A stretch of 64,000 nucleotides of DNA from Ptiloglossa arizonensis (GCF_051014685.1 NW_027478527.1:682001-746000); one strand, 5' to 3'; shown: positions 23,835-38,600, numbered from the stretch's first letter. Numbers and translations: made by a program. Notes: a model not told the origin generated them from the letters alone.

Positions 23835-26800
23835 AATCCGTTCGCGAGATATGGGAGTTTGAAGCCAAGAAATGGTAGAGAAGGCAAAAAATTTTTCACA
23901 ATTCTGCTGCTCCAAACGTTTAACCAGAATGGCCTAGGGAAAAAATACACGTACCGCTGTAATCGGGCGAGTTTCTGCTTTCAGATGCAATAGGAATTTT
24001 TGGGTTAGGTCAATCCGTCCGCGAGATATGGGACTTTGAAGCTAAGAAATGGTTGTCAAGACAACAAATTTTTCGGACTTCTGCTGCTCCAATCGCTTAA
24101 CCAGAATGGCCTAGGGAAAAAATTAACATACCGTTGTAATCGGGTGAGTTTCTACTTTCAAATGCAATAGGAATTTTTGGGTTAGGTCAATCGGATCGCG
24201 ACATATGGGACTTTCAACCTAAGAAATGGTTGAGAAGACAACAAATTTTTCGCAATTCTGCTGCTCCAAACGCTTAACCAGAATGGCCTAGGGAGAAAAT
24301 ACACATACCGTTGTAATCGGGCGAGTTTCTACTTTCAGATGCAATAGGAATTTTTGGGTTAGGTCAATCCGTTCGCGAGGTATGGGAGTTTGAAGCCAAG
24401 AAATGGTAGAGAAGGCAAAAAATTTTCACAATTCTGCTGCTCCAAACGCTTAACCAGAATGGCCTAGGGAAAAAATATACATACCGTTGTAATCGGGCGA
24501 GTTTCTACTTTCAGATGCAATAGGAATTTTTGGGTTAGGTCAATCCGTTCGCGAGGTATGGGAGTTTGAAGCCAAGAAATGGTAGAGAAGGCAAAAAATT
24601 TGTCACGATTCTGCTGCTCCAAACGGTTAACCAGAATGGCCTAGGGAAAAAATACAAACACCGTTGTAATCGGGCGAGTTTCTACTTTCAGATGCAAAAG
24701 GAATTTTTGGGTTAGGTCAATCCGTTCGCGAGATATGGGAGTTTGAAGCCAAGAAATGGTAGAGAAGGCAAAAAATTTTTCACAATTCTGCTGCTCGAAA
24801 TGCTTAACCAGAATGGCCTAGGGAAAAAATATACATACCGTTGTAATCGGGCGATTTTCTACTTTCAGATGCAATAGGAATTTTTGGGTTTGTTCAATCC
24901 GTCCGCGAGATATGGGACTTTGAAGCTAAGAAATGGTTGTCAAGACAACAAATTTTTCGGACTTCTGCTGCTCCAATCGCTTAACCAGAATGGCCTAGGG
25001 GAAAAATACACGTACCGTTGTAATCGGGCGAGTTTCTACTTTCAAGTGCAATAGGAATTTTTGGGTTAGGTCAATCCGTTCGCGAGATATGGGAGTTTCA
25101 AGCTAAGAAATGGTTGAGAAGACAACAAATTTTTCGCAATTCTGCTGCTGCAAACGCTTAACCAGAATGGCCTAGGGAAAAATACGCGTACCGTTGTAAT
25201 CGGGCGGGTTTCTACTTTCAGTTAGAATAGGAATTTTTGGGTTAGGTCAATCCGTTCGCGAGATATGGGACATTGAAGCTAAGAAATGGTTGTCAAGACA
25301 ACAAATTTTTCGCACTTCTGCTGCTCCAATCGCTTAACCAGAATGGCCTAGGGGAAAAATACACGTACCGTTGTAATCGGGCGAGTTTCTACTTTCATAT
25401 GCAATAGGAATTTTTGGGTTAGGTCAATCCGTTCGCGAGATATGGGAGTTTCAAGCTAAGAAATGGTTGAGAAGACAACAAATTTTTCGCAATTCTGCTG
25501 CTCCAAACGCTTAACCAGAATGGCCTAGGGAAAAAATACACATACCGTTGTAATCGGGCGAGTTTCTACTTTCAGATGCAATAGGAATTTTTGGGTTATG
25601 TCAAACCGTTCGCGAGATATGGGAGTTTGAAGCCAAGAAATGGTGGAGAAGGCAAAAAATTTTTCACAATTCTGCTGCTCCAAACGTTTTACCAGAATGG
25701 CCTAGGGAAAAAATACAAACACCGTTGTAATCGGGCGAGTTTCTACTTTCAGATGCAATAGGAATTTTTGGGTTAGGTCAATCCGTTCGCGAGATATGGG
25801 AGTTTGAAGCCAAGAAATGGTAGAGAAGGCAAAAAATTTTTCACAATTCTGCTGCTCCAAACGCTTAACCAGAATGGCCTAAGGAAAAAATACACATACC
25901 GTTGTAATCGGGCGAATTTCTACATTCAGATGCAACAGGAATTTTTGGGTTAGGTCAATCCGTTCGCGAGATATGGGAGTTTGAAGGCAAGAAATGGTTG
26001 AGAAGGCAAAAAATTTTTCGCAATTCTGCTGCTCCAAACGCTTAACCAGAATGGCCTAGGGAAAAATACACATACCGTTGTAATCGGGCGAGTTTCTACT
26101 TTCAGATGCAATAGGAATTTTTGGGTTGTTCAATCCGTCCGCGAGATATGGGACTTTGAAGCTAAGAAATGGTTGTCAAGACAACAAATTTTTCGCACTT
26201 CTGCTGCTCCAATCGCTTAACCAGAATGGCCTTGGGGAAAAATACACGTACCGTTGTAATCGGGCGAGTTTCTACTTTCAAGTGCAATAGGAATTTTTGG
26301 GTTAGATCATTCCGTTCGCGAGATATGGGAGTTTGAAGACAACAAATGGTTGAGAAGGCAAAAAATTTTTCGCAATTCTGCTGCTCCAAACGCTTAACCA
26401 GAATGGCCTAAGGAAAAAATACACATACCGTTGTAATCGGGCGAATTTCTATATTCAGATGCAACAGGAATTTTTGGGTTAGGTCAATCCGTTCGCGAGA
26501 TATGGGAGTTTGAAGCCAAGAAATGGTAGAGAAGGCAAAAAATTTTTCACAATTCTGCTGCTCCAAACGCTTAACCAGAATGGCCTAGGGAAAAAATACA
26601 CTTACCGTTGTAATCGGGCGAGTTTCTACTTTCAGATGCAATAGGAATTTTTGGGTTAGGTCAATCCGTTCGCGAGATATGGGAGTTTGAAGCCAAGAAA
26701 TGGTAGAGAAGGCAAAAAATTTTTCACAATTCTGCTGCTCCAAACGCTTAACCAGAATGGCCTAGGGAAAAAATACACATACCGTTGTAATCGGGCGAGT

Positions 26801-28620
26801 TTCTACTTTCAGATGCAATAGGAATTTTTGGGTTAGGTCATTCCGTTCGCGAGATATGGGAGTTTGAAGACAAGAAATGGTTGAGAAGGCAAAAAATTTT
26901 TCGCAATTCTGCTGCTCCAAACGCTTAACCAGAATGGCATAAGGAAAAAATACACATACCGTTGTAATCGGGCGAATTTCTACATTCAGATGCAACAGGA
27001 ATTTTTGGGTTAGGTCAATCCGTTCGCGAGATATGGGAGTTTGAAGCCAAGAAATGGTAGAGAAGGCAAAAAATTTTTCACAATTCTGATGCTCCAAACG
27101 TTTAACCAGAATGGCCTAGGGAAAAAATACACGTACCGCTGTAATCGGGCGAGTTTCTGCTTTCAGATGCAATAGGAATTTTTGGGTTAGGTCAATCCGT
27201 CCGCGAGATATGGGACTTTGAAGCTAAGAAATGGTTGTCAAGACAACAAATTTTTCGGACTTCTGCTGCTCCAATCGCTTAACCAGAATGGCCTAGGGAA
27301 AAAATACACATACCGTTGTAATCGGGTGAGTTTCTACTTTCAAATGCAATAGGAATTTTTGGGTTAGGTCAATCGGATCGCGACATATGGGACTTTCAAC
27401 CTAAGAAATGGTTGAGAAGACAACAAATTTTTCGCAATTCTGCTGCTCCAAACGCTTAACCAGAATGGCCTAGGGAGAAAATACACATACCGTTGTAATC
27501 GGGCGAGTTTCTACTTTCAGATGCAATAGGAATTTTTGGGTTAGATCAATCCGTTCGCGAGGTATGGGAGTTTGAAGCCAAGAAATGGTAGAGAAGGCAA
27601 AAAATTTTCACAATTCTGCTGCTCCAAACGCTTAACCAGAATGGCCTAGGGAAAAAATACACATACCGTTGTAATCGGGCGAGTTTCTACTTTCAGATGC
27701 AATAGGAATTTTTGGGTTAGGTCAATCCGTTCGCGAGGTATGGGAGTTTGAAGCCAAGAAATGGTAGAGAAGGCAAAAAATTTGTCACAATTCTGCTGCT
27801 CCAAACGGTTAACCAGAATGGCCTAGGGAAAAAATACACATACCGTTGTAATTGGGCGAGTTTCTACTTTCAGATGCAAAAGGAATTTTTGGGTTAGGTC
27901 AATCCGTTCGCGAGATATGGGAGTTTGAAGCCAAGAAATGGTAGAGAAGGCAAAAAATTTTTCACAATTCTGCTGCTCGAAATGCTTAACCAGAATGGCC
28001 TAGGGAAAAAATATACATACCGTTGTAATCGGGCGAGTTTCTACTTTCAGATGCAATAGGAATTTTTGGGTTTGTTCAATCCGTCCGCGAGATATGGGAC
28101 TTTGAAGCTAAGAAATGGTTGTCAAGACAACAAATTTTTCGGACTTCTGCTGCTCCAATCGCTTAACCAGAATGGCCTAGGGGAAAAATACACGTACCGT
28201 TGTAATCGGGCGAGTTTCTACTTTCAAGTGCAATAGGAATTTTTGGGTTAGGTCAATCCGTTCGCGAGATATGGGAGTTTCAAGCTAAGAAATGGTTGAG
28301 AAGACAACAAATTTTTCGCAATTCTGCTGCTGCAAACGCTTAACCAGAATGGCCTAGGGAAAAATACGCGTACCGTTGTAATCGGGCGGGTTTCTACTTT
28401 CAGTTAGAATAGGAATTTTTGGGTTAGGTCAATCCGTTCGCGAGATATGGGACATTGAAGCTAAGAAATGGTTGTCAAGACAACAAATTTTTCGCACTTC
28501 TGCTGCTCCAATCGCTTAACCAGAATGGTCTAGGGGAAAAATACACGTACCGTTGTAATCGGGCGAGTTTCTACTTTCATATGCAATAGGAATTTTTGGG
28601 TTAGGTCAATCCGTTCGCGA
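23580..28620. repeat. Duplication at 3182-bp offset (18 monomers)
   Basis: The run from about 23580 to 25410 recurs at about 26762-28590. It contains GAATGGCATAAGG, a GAGTTTCTGCTTTCAG monomer, the GGATCGCGAC monomer (24186 and 27368) and an ATACGCGTACC monomer in the same order. Differences include AAAATTAACATACC against AAAATACACATACC in one monomer and AATGGTCTAGGGG near 28526. The segment between the copies (about 25500-26760) carries the GGGTTGTTC variant and resembles 29.3-29.8 kb. Confidence 0.7.
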
Positions 28621-29419
28621 GATATGGGAGTTTGAAGCCAAGAAATGGTGGAGAAGGCAAAAAATTTTTCACAATTCTGCTGCTCCAAACGTTTTACCAG
28701 AATGGCCTAGGGAAAAAATACAAACACCGTTGTAATCGGGCGAGTTTCTACTTTCAGATGCAATAGGAATTTTTGGGTTAGGTCAATCCGTTCGCGAGAT
28801 ATGGGAGTTTGAAGCCAAGAAATGGTAGAGAAGGCAAAAAATTTTTCACAATTCTGCTGCTCCAAACGCTTAACCAGAATGGCCTAGGGAAAAAATACAC
28901 ATACCGTTGTAATCGGGCGAATTTCTACTTTCAGACGCAACAGGAATTTTTGGGTTAGGTCAATCGGTTCGCGACATATGGGATTTTCAACCTAAGAAAT
29001 GGTTGAGAAGACATCAAATTTTTCGCAGTTCTGCTGCTCCAAACGCTTAACCAGAATGGCCTAGGGAAAAAATACACATACCGTTGTAATCGGGCGAGTT
29101 TCTACTTTCAAATGCAATAGGAATTTTTGGGTTAGGTCAATCCGTTCGCGAGGTATGGGAGTTTGAAGCCAAGAAATGTTAGAGAAGGCAAAAAATTTGT
29201 CACAATTCTGCTTCTCCAAACGCTTAACCAGAATGGCCTAAGGAAAAAATACACATACCGTTGTAATCGGGCGAATTTCTACATTCAGATGCAACAGGAA
29301 TTTTTGGGTTAGGTCAATCCGTTCGCGAGATATGGGAGTTTGAAGGCAAGAAATGGTTGAGAAGGCAAAAAATTTTTCGCAATTCTGCTGCTCCAAACGC
29401 TTAACCAGAATGGCCTAGG

Positions 29420-32400
29420 GAAAAATACACATACCGTTGTAATCGGGCGAGTTTCTACTTTCAGATGCAATAGGAATTTTTGGGTTGTTCAATCCGTCCG
29501 CGAGATATGGGACTTTGAAGCTTAGAAATGGTTGTCAAGACAACAAATTTTTCGCACTTCTGCTGCTCCAATCGCTTAACCAGAATGGCCTTGGGGAAAA
29601 ATACACGTACCGTTGTAATCGGGCGAGTTTCTACTTTCAAGTGCAATAGGAATTTTTGGGTTAGATCATTCCGTTCGCGAGATATGGGAGTTTGAAGACA
29701 ACAAATGGTTGAGAAGGCAAAAAATTTTTCGCAATTCTGCTGCTCCAAACGCTTAACCAGAATGGCCTAAGGAAAAAATACACATACCGTTGTAATCGGG
29801 CGAATTTCTACATTCAGATGCAATAGGAATTTTTGGGTTAGGTCAATCCGTTCGCGAGATATGGGAGTTTGAAGCCAAGAAATGGTTGAGAAGGCAACAA
29901 ATTTTTCGCAATTCTGCTGCTTCAAACGCTTAACCAGAATGGCCTAGGGAAAAAATACACATACCTTTGTAATCGGGTGAGTTTCTACTTTCAAATGCAA
30001 TAGGTATTTTTGGGTTAGGTCAATCGGTTCGCGACCTATGGGACTTTCAACCTAAGAAATTGTTGAGAAGACAACAAATTTTTCTCAATTCTGCTGCTCC
30101 AAACGCTTGACCAGAATGGCATAGGGAGAAAATACACATACCGTTGTAATCGGGCGAGTTTCTACTTTCAGATGCAATAGGAATTTTTGGGTTAGGTCAA
30201 TCCGTTCGCGAGGTATGGGAGTTTGAAGCCAAGAAATGGTAGAGAAGGCAAAAAATTTTTCACAATTCTGCTGCTCCAAACGCTTAACCAGAACGGCCTA
30301 GGGAAAAAATACATATACCGTTGTAATCGGGCGAGTTTCTACTTTCAGATGCAATAGGAATTTTAGGGTTAGGTCAATCCGTTCGCGAGGTATGGGAGTT
30401 TGAAGCCAAGAAATGGTAGAGAAGGCAAAAAATTTGTCACAATTCTGCTGCTCCAAACGCTTAACCAGAATGGCCTAGGGAAAAAATACACATACCGTTG
30501 TAATCGGGCGAGTTTCTACTTTCAGATGCAATAGGAATTTTTGGGTTAGGTCAATCCGTTCGCGAGATATGGGAGTTTGAAGCCAAGAAATGGTTGAGAA
30601 GGCAAAAAATTTTTCGCAATTCTGCTGCTCCAAACGCTTAACCAGAATGGCCTAAGGAAAAAATACACATACCGTTGTAATCGGGCGAATTTCTACTTTC
30701 AGATGCAACAGGAATTTTTGGGTTAGGTCAATCGGTTCGCGACATATGGGATTTTCAACCTAAGAAATGGTTGAGAAGACAACAAATTTTTCGCAATTCT
30801 GCTGCTCCAAACGCTTAACCAGAATGGCCTAGGGAAGAAATACACATACCGTTGTAATCGGGCGAGTTTCTACTTTCAGATGCAATAGGAATTTTTGGGT
30901 TAGGTCAAACAGTTCGCGAGGTATGGGAGTTTGAAGCCAAGAAATGGTAGAGAAGGCAAAAAATTTTTCACAATTCAGCTGCTCCAAACGCTTAACCAGA
31001 ATGGCCTAGGGAAAAAATACACATACCGCTGTAATCGGGCGAGTTTCTACTTTCAGATGCAAGAGGAATTTTTGGGTTAGGTCAATCCGTTCGTGAGATA
31101 TGGGAGTTTGAAGCCAAGAAATGGTAGAGAAGGCAAAAAATTTTTCACAATTCTGCTGCTCCAAACGCTTAACCAGAATGGCCTAGGGAAAAAATACACA
31201 TACCGTTGTAATCGGGCGAGTTTCTACTTTCAGATGCAATAGGAATTTTTGGGTTAGGTCAATCCGTTCGCGAGATATGGGAGTTTGAAGCCAAGAAATG
31301 GTAGAGAAGGCAAAAAATTTTTCACAATTCTGCTGCTCGAAATGCTTAACCAGAATGGCCTAGGGAAAAAATACACATACCGTTGTAATCGGGCGAGTTT
31401 CTACTTTCAGATGCAATAGGAATTTTTGGGTTGTTCAATCCGTCCGCGAGATATGGGACTTTGAAGCTAAGAAATGGTTGTCAAGACAACAAATTTTTCG
31501 CACTTCTGCTGCTCCAATCGCTTAACCAGAATGGCCTTGGGGAAAAATACACGTACCGTTGTAATCGGGCGAGTTTCTACTTTCAAGTGCAATAGGAATT
31601 TTTGGGTTAGATCATTCCGTTCGCGAGATATGGGAGTTTGAAGACAACAAATGGTTGAGAAGGCAAAAAATTTTTCGCAATTCTGCTGCTCCAAACGCTT
31701 AACCAGAATGGCCTAAGGAAAAAATACACATACCGTTGTAATCGGGCGAATTTCTACATTCAGATGCAATAGGAATTTTTGGGTTAGGTCAATCCGTTCG
31801 CGAGATATGGGAGTTTGAAGCCAAGAAATGGTTGAGAAGGCAACAAATTTTTCGCAATTCTGCTGCTTCAAACGCTTAACCAGAATGGCCTAGGGAAAAA
31901 ATACACATACCTTTGTAATCGGGTGAGTTTCTACTTTCAAATGCAATAGGTATTTTTGGGTTAGGTCAATCGGTTCGCGACCTATGGGACTTTCAACCTA
32001 AGAAATTGTTGAGAAGACAACAAATTTTTCTCAATTCTGCTGCTCCAAACGCTTGACCAGAATGGCATAGGGAGAAAATACACATACCGTTGTAATCGGG
32101 CGAGTTTCTACTTTCAGATGCAATAGGAATTTTTGGGTTAGGTCAATCCGTTCGCGAGGTATGGGAGTTTGAAGCCAAGAAATGGTAGAGAAGGCAAAAA
32201 ATTTTTCACAATTCTGCTGCTCCAAACGCTTAACCAGAACGGCCTAGGGAAAAAATACACATACCGTTGTAATCGGGCGAGTTTCTACTTTCAGATGCAA
32301 TAGGAATTTTAGGGTTAGGTCAATCCGTTCGCGAGGTATGGGAGTTTGAAGCCAAGAAATGGTAGAGAAGGCAAAAAATTTGTCACAATTCTGCTGCTCC

Positions 32401-32526
32401 AAACGCTTAACCAGAATGGCCTAGGGAAAAAATACACATACCATTGTATTCGGGCGAGTTTCTACTTTCAGATGCAATAGGAATTTTTGGGTTAGGTCAA
32501 TCCGTTCGCGAGATATGGGAGTTTGA
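29420..32526. repeat. Duplication at 1946-bp offset (11 monomers)
   Basis: About 6.5 monomers at 29420-30580 recur at 31366-32526. Markers are GGGTTGTTCAATCC (29482 and 31428), CCTTGGGGAAAAATAC, and the CGCGACCTATGGGAC monomer with CTAAGAAATTGTTG (30019 and 31965). A third copy of this run starts near 35613 at a further 4247 bp. The intervening monomers differ, so this is an interspersed rather than a simple tandem repeat. Confidence 0.7.
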
Positions 32527-33659
32527 AGCCAAGAAATGGTAGAGAAGGCAAAAAATTTTTCACAATTCTGCTGCTCGAAATGCTTAACCAGAATGGCCTA
32601 GGGAAAAAATACACATACCGTTGTAATCGGGCGAGTTTCTACTTTCAGATGCAATAGGAATTTTTGAGTTAGGTCAATCCGTTCGCGAGATATGGGAGTT
32701 TGAAGCCAAGAAATGGTTGAGAAGGCAAAAAATTTTTCGCAATTCTGCTGCTCCAAACGCTTAACCAGAATGGCCTAAGGAAAAAATACACATACCGTTG
32801 TAATCGGGCGAATTTCTACTTTCAGATGCAACAGGAATTTTTGGGTTAGGTCAATCGGTTCGCGACATATGGGATTTTCAACCTAAGAAATGGTTGAGAA
32901 GACAACAAATTTTTCGCAATTCTGCTGCTCCAAACGCTTAACCAGAATGGCCTAGGGAAAAAATACACATACCGTTGTAATCGGGCGAGTTTCTACTTTC
33001 AGATGCAAGAGGAATTTTTGGGTTAGGTCAATCCGTTCGTGAGATATGGGAGTTTGAAGCCAAGAAATGGTAGAGAAGGCAAAAAATTTTTCACAATTCT
33101 GCTGCTCCAAACGCTTAACCAGAATGGCCTAGGGAAAAAATACACATACCGTTGTAATCGGGCGAGTTTCTACTTTCAGATGCAATAGGAATTTTTGGGT
33201 TAGGTCAATCCGTTCGCGAGATATGGGAGTTTGAAGCCAAGAAATGGTAGAGAAGGCAAAAAATTTTTCACAATTCTGCTGCTCGAAATGCTTAACCAGA
33301 ATGGCCTAGGGAAAAAATACACATACCGTTGTAATCGGGCGAGTTTCTACTTTCAGATGCAATAGGAATTTTTGGGTTAGGTCATTCCGTTCGCGAGATA
33401 TGGGAGTTTGAAGACAAGAAATGGTTGAGAAGGCAAAAAATTTTTCGCAATTCTGCTGCTCCAAACGCTTAACCAGAATGGCCTAAGGAAAAAATTCACA
33501 TACCGTTGTAATCGGGCGAATTTCTACTTTCAGATGCAACAGGAATTTTTGGGTTAGGTCAATCGGTTCGCGACATATGGGATTTTCAACCTAAGAAATG
33601 GTTGAGAAGACAACAAATTTTTCGCAATTCTGCTGCTCCAAACGCTTAACCAGAATGGC

Positions 33660-35490
33660 CTAGGGAAAAAATACACATACCGTTGTAATCGGGCGAGTTT
33701 CTACTTTCAGATGCAATAGGAATTTTTGGGTTAGGTCAATCAGTTCGCGAGGTATGGGAGTTTGAAGCCAAGAAATGGTAGAGAAGGCAAAAAATTTTTC
33801 ACAATTCTGCTGCTCCAAACGCTTAACCAGAATGGCCTAGGGAAAAAATACACATACCGTTGTAATCGGGCGAGTTTCTACTTTCATATGCAATAGGAAT
33901 TTTTGGGTTAGTTCAATCCGTTCGCGAGATATGGGAGTTTGAAGCCAAGAAATGGTAGAGAAGGCAAAAAATTTTTCACAATTCTGCTGCTCCAAACGCT
34001 TAACCAGAATGGCCTAGGGAAAAAATACACATACTGTTGTAATCGGGCGAGTTTCTACTTTCAGATGCAATAGGAATTTTTGGGTTAGGTCAATCCGTTC
34101 GCGAGGTATGGGAGTTTGAAGCCAAGAAATGGTAGAGAAGGCAAAAAATTTTTCACAATTCTGCTGCTCCAAACGCTTAACCAGAATGGCCTAGGGAAAA
34201 AATACACATACCGTTGTAATCGGGCGTATTTCTACATTCAGATGCAATAGGAATTTTTGGGTTAGGTCAATCCGTTCGCGAGATATGGGAGTTTGAAGCC
34301 AAGAAATGGTTGAGAAGGCAACAAATTTTTCGCAATTCTGCTGCTTCAAACGCTTAACCAGAATGGCCTAGGGAAAAAATACACATACCGTTGTAATCGG
34401 GTGAGTTTCTACTTTCAAATGCAATAGGTATTTTTGGGTTAGGTCAATCGGTTCGCGACCTATGGGACTTTCAACCTAAGAAATTGTTGAGAAGACAACA
34501 AATTTTTCTCAATTCTGCTGCTCCAAACGCTTGACCAGAATGGCCTAGGGAGAAAATACACATACCGTTGTAATCGGGCGAGTTTCTACTTTCAGATGCA
34601 ATAGGAATTTTTGGGTTAGGTCAATCAGTTCGCGAGGTATGGGAGTTTGAAGCCAAGAAATGGTAGAGAAGGCAAAAAATTTTTCACAATTCTGCTGCTC
34701 CAAACGCTTAACCAGAATGGCCTAGGGAAAAAATACACATACCGTTGTAATCGGGCGAGTTTCTACTTTCATATGCAATAGGAATTTTTGGGTTAGTTCA
34801 ATCCGTTCGCGAGATATGGGAGTTTGAAGCCAAGAAATGGTAGAGAAGGCAAAAAATTTTTCACAATTCTGCTGCTCCAAACGCTTAACCAGAATGGCCT
34901 AGGGAAAAAATACACATACTGTTGTAATCGGGCGAGTTTCTACTTTCAGATGCAATAGGAATTTTTGGGTTAGGTCAATCCGTTCGCGAGGTATGGGAGT
35001 TTGAAGCCAAGAAATGGTAGAGAAGGCAAAAAATTTTTCACAATTCTGCTGCTCCAAACGCTTAACCAGAATGGCCTAGGGAAAAAATACACATACCGTT
35101 GTAATCGGGCGTATTTCTACATTCAGATGCAATAGGAATTTTTGGGTTAGGTCAATCCGTTCGCGAGATATGGGAGTTTGAAGCCAAGAAATGGTTGAGA
35201 AGGCAACAAATTTTTCGCAATTCTGCTGCTTCAAACGCTTAACCAGAATGGCCTAGGGAAAAAATACACATACCGTTGTAATCGGGTGAGTTTCTACTTT
35301 CAAATGCAATAGGTATTTTTGGGTTAGGTCAATCGGTTCGCGACCTATGGGACTTTCAACCTAAGAAATTGTTGAGAAGACAACAAATTTTTCTCAATTC
35401 TGCTGCTCCAAACGCTTGACCAGAATGGCCTAGGGAGAAAATACACATACCGTTGTAATCGGGCGAGTTTCTACTTTCAGATGCAATAGG
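33660..35490. repeat. 5-mer higher-order repeat, 885 bp, two tandem copies
   Basis: Private variants recur exactly 885 bp apart: CAATCAGTTCGCGAGG (33738 and 34623), ACATACTGTTGTAATC (34032 and 34917), GGGCGTATTTCTAC (34223 and 35108) and the CGCGACCTATGG monomer (34443 and 35328). I saw no difference between the copies when reading them side by side, so this is among the youngest duplications in the window. A third copy lies near 37.9-38.9 kb but is present there only once. Confidence 0.8.
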
Positions 35491-35612
35491 AATTTTTGGG
35501 TTAGGTCAATCCGTTCGCGAGGTATGGGAGTTTGAAGCCAAGAAATGGTAGAGAAGGCAAAAAATTTTTCACAATTCTGCTGCTCGAAATGCTTAACCAG
35601 AATGGCCTAGGG

Positions 35613-38600
35613 AAAAAATACACATACCGTTGTAATCGGGCGAGTTTCTACTTTCAGATGCAATAGGAATTTTTGGGTTGTTCAATCCGTCCGCGAGATA
35701 TGGGACTTTGAAGCTAAGAAATGGTTGTCAAGACAACAAATTTTTCGCACTTCTGCTGCTCCAATCGCTTAACCAGAATGGCCTTGGGGAAAAATACACG
35801 TACCGTTGTAATCGGGCGAGTTTCTACTTTCAAGTGCAATAGGAATTTTTGGGTTAGATCATTCCGTTCGCGAGATATGGGAGTTTGAAGACAACAAATG
35901 GTTGAGAAGGCAAAAAATTTTTCGCAATTCTGCTGCTCCAAACGCTTAACCAGAATGGCCTAAGGAAAAAATACACATACCGTTGTAATCGGGCGAATTT
36001 CTACATTCAGATGCAATAGGAATTTTTGGGTTAGGTCAATCCGTTCGCGAGATATGGGAGTTTGAAGCCAAGAAATGGTTGAGAAGGCAACAAATTTTTC
36101 GCAATTCTGCTGCTTCAAACGCTTAACCAGAATGGCCTAGGGAAAAAATACACATACCTTTGTAATCGGGTGAGTTTCTACTTTCAAATGCAATAGGTAT
36201 TTTTGGGTTAGGTCAATCGGTTCGCGACCTATGGGACTTTCAACCTAAGAAATTGTTGAGAAGACAACAAATTTTTCTCAATTCTGCTGCTCCAAACGCT
36301 TGACCAGAATGGCATAGGGAGAAAATACACATACCGTTGTAATCGGGCGAGTTTCTACTTTCAGATGCAATAGGAATTTTTGGGTTAGGTCAATCCGTTC
36401 GCGAGGTATGGGAGTTTGAAGCCAAGAAATGGTAGAGAAGGCAAAAATTTTTCACAATTCTGCTGCTCCAAACGCTTAACCAGAACGGCCTAGGGAAAAA
36501 ATACACATACCGTTGTAATCGGGCGAGTTTCTACTTTCAGATGCAATAGGAATTTTAGGGTCAGGTCAATCCGTTCGCGAGGTATGGGAGTTTGAAGCCA
36601 AGAAATGGTAGAGAAGGCAAAAAATTTGTCACAATTCTGCTGCTCCAAACGCTTAACCAGAATGGCCTAGGGAAAAAATACACATACCATTGTATTCGGG
36701 CGAGTTTCTACTTTCAGATGCAATAGGAATTTTTGGGTTAGGTCAATCCGTTCGCGAGATATGGGAGTTTGAAGCCAAGAAATGGTAGAGAAGGCAAAAA
36801 ATTTTTCACAATTCTGCTGCTCGAAATGCTTAACCAGAATGGCCTAGGGAAAAAATACACATACCGTTGTAATCGGCGAGTTTCTACTTTCAGATGCAAT
36901 AGGAATTTTTGGGTTAGGTCAATCCGTTCGCGAGATATGGAGTTTGAAGCCAAGAAATGGTTGAGAAGGCAAAAAATTTTTCGCAATTCTGCTGCTCCAA
37001 ACGCTTAACCAGAATGGCCTAAGGAAAAAATACACATACCGTTGTAATCGGGCGAATTTCTACTTTCAGATGCAACAGGAATTTTTGGGTTAGGTCAATC
37101 GGTTCGCGACATATGGGATTTTCAACCTAAGAAATGGTTGAGAAGACAACAAATTTTTCGCAATTCTGCTGCTCCAAACGCTTAACCAGAATGGCCTAGG
37201 GAAAAAATACACATACCGTTGTAATCGGGCGAGTTTCTACTTTCAGATGCAAGAGGAATTTTTGGGTTAGGTCAATCCGTTCGTGAGATATGGGAGTTTG
37301 AAGCCAAGAAATGGTAGAGAAGGCAAAAAATTTTTCACAATTCTGCTGCTCCAAACGCTTAACCAGAATGGCCTAGGGAAAAAATACACATACCGTTGTA
37401 ATCGGGCGAGTTTCTACTTTCAGATGCAATAGGAATTTTTGGGTTAGGTCAATCCGTTCGCGAGATATGGGAGTTTGAAGCCAAGAAATGGTAGAGAAGG
37501 CAAAAAATTTTTCACAATTCTGCTGCTCGAAATGCTTAACCAGAATGGCCTAGGGAAAAAATACACATACCGTTGTAATCGGGCGAGTTTCTACTTTCAG
37601 ATGCAATAGGAATTTTTGGGTTAGGTCATTCCGTTCGCGAGATATGGGAGTTTGAAGACAAGAAATGGTTGAGAAGGCAAAAAATTTTTCGCAATTCTGC
37701 TGCTCCAAACGCTTAACCAGAATGGCCTAAGGAAAAAATACACATACCGTTGTATCGGGCGAATTTCTACTTTCAGATGCAACAGGAATTTTTGGGTTAG
37801 GTCAATCGGTTCGCGACATATGGATTTTCAACCTAAGAAATGGTTGAGAAGACAACAAATTTTTCGCAATTCTGCTGCTCCAAACGCTTAACCAGAATGG
37901 CCTAGGGAAAAAATACACATACCGTTGTAATCGGGCGAGTTTCTACTTTCAGATGCAATAGGAATTTTTGGGTTAGGTCAATCAGTTCGCGAGGTATGGG
38001 AGTTTGAAGCCAAGAAATGGTAGAGAAGGCAAAAAATTTTTCACAATTCTGCTGCTCCAAACGCTTAACCAGAATGGCCTAGGGAAAAAATACACATACC
38101 GTTGTAATCGGGCGAGTTTCTACTTTCATATGCAATAGGAATTTTTGGGTTAGTTCAATCCGTTCGCGAGATATGGGAGTTTGAAGCCAAGAAATGGTAG
38201 AGAAGGCAAAAAATTTTTCACAATTCTGCTGCTCCAAACGCTTAACCAGAATGCCTAGGGAAAAAATACACATACTGTTGTAATCGGGCGAGTTTCTACT
38301 TTCAGATGCAATAGGAATTTTTGGGTTAGGTCAATCCGTTCGCGAGGTATGGGAGTTTGAAGCCAAGAAATGGTAGAGAAGGCAAAAAATTTTTCACAAT
38401 TCTGCTGCTCCAAACGCTTAACCAGAATGGCCTAGGGAAAAAAATACACATACCGTTGTAATCGGGCGTATTTCTACATTCAGATGCAATAGGAATTTTT
38501 GGGTTAGGTCAATCCGTTCGCGAGATATGGGAGTTTGAAGCCAAGAAATGGTTGAGAAGGCAACAAATTTTTCGCAATTCTGCTGCTTCAAACGCTTAAC

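Noticed and set aside
32850..32870. GGTTCGCGACA as an RNA polymerase III B-box (tRNA-derived element)
   Set aside because: It only partly fits GGTTCGANNCC, and no A-box or cloverleaf-forming sequence lies upstream at the right distance.
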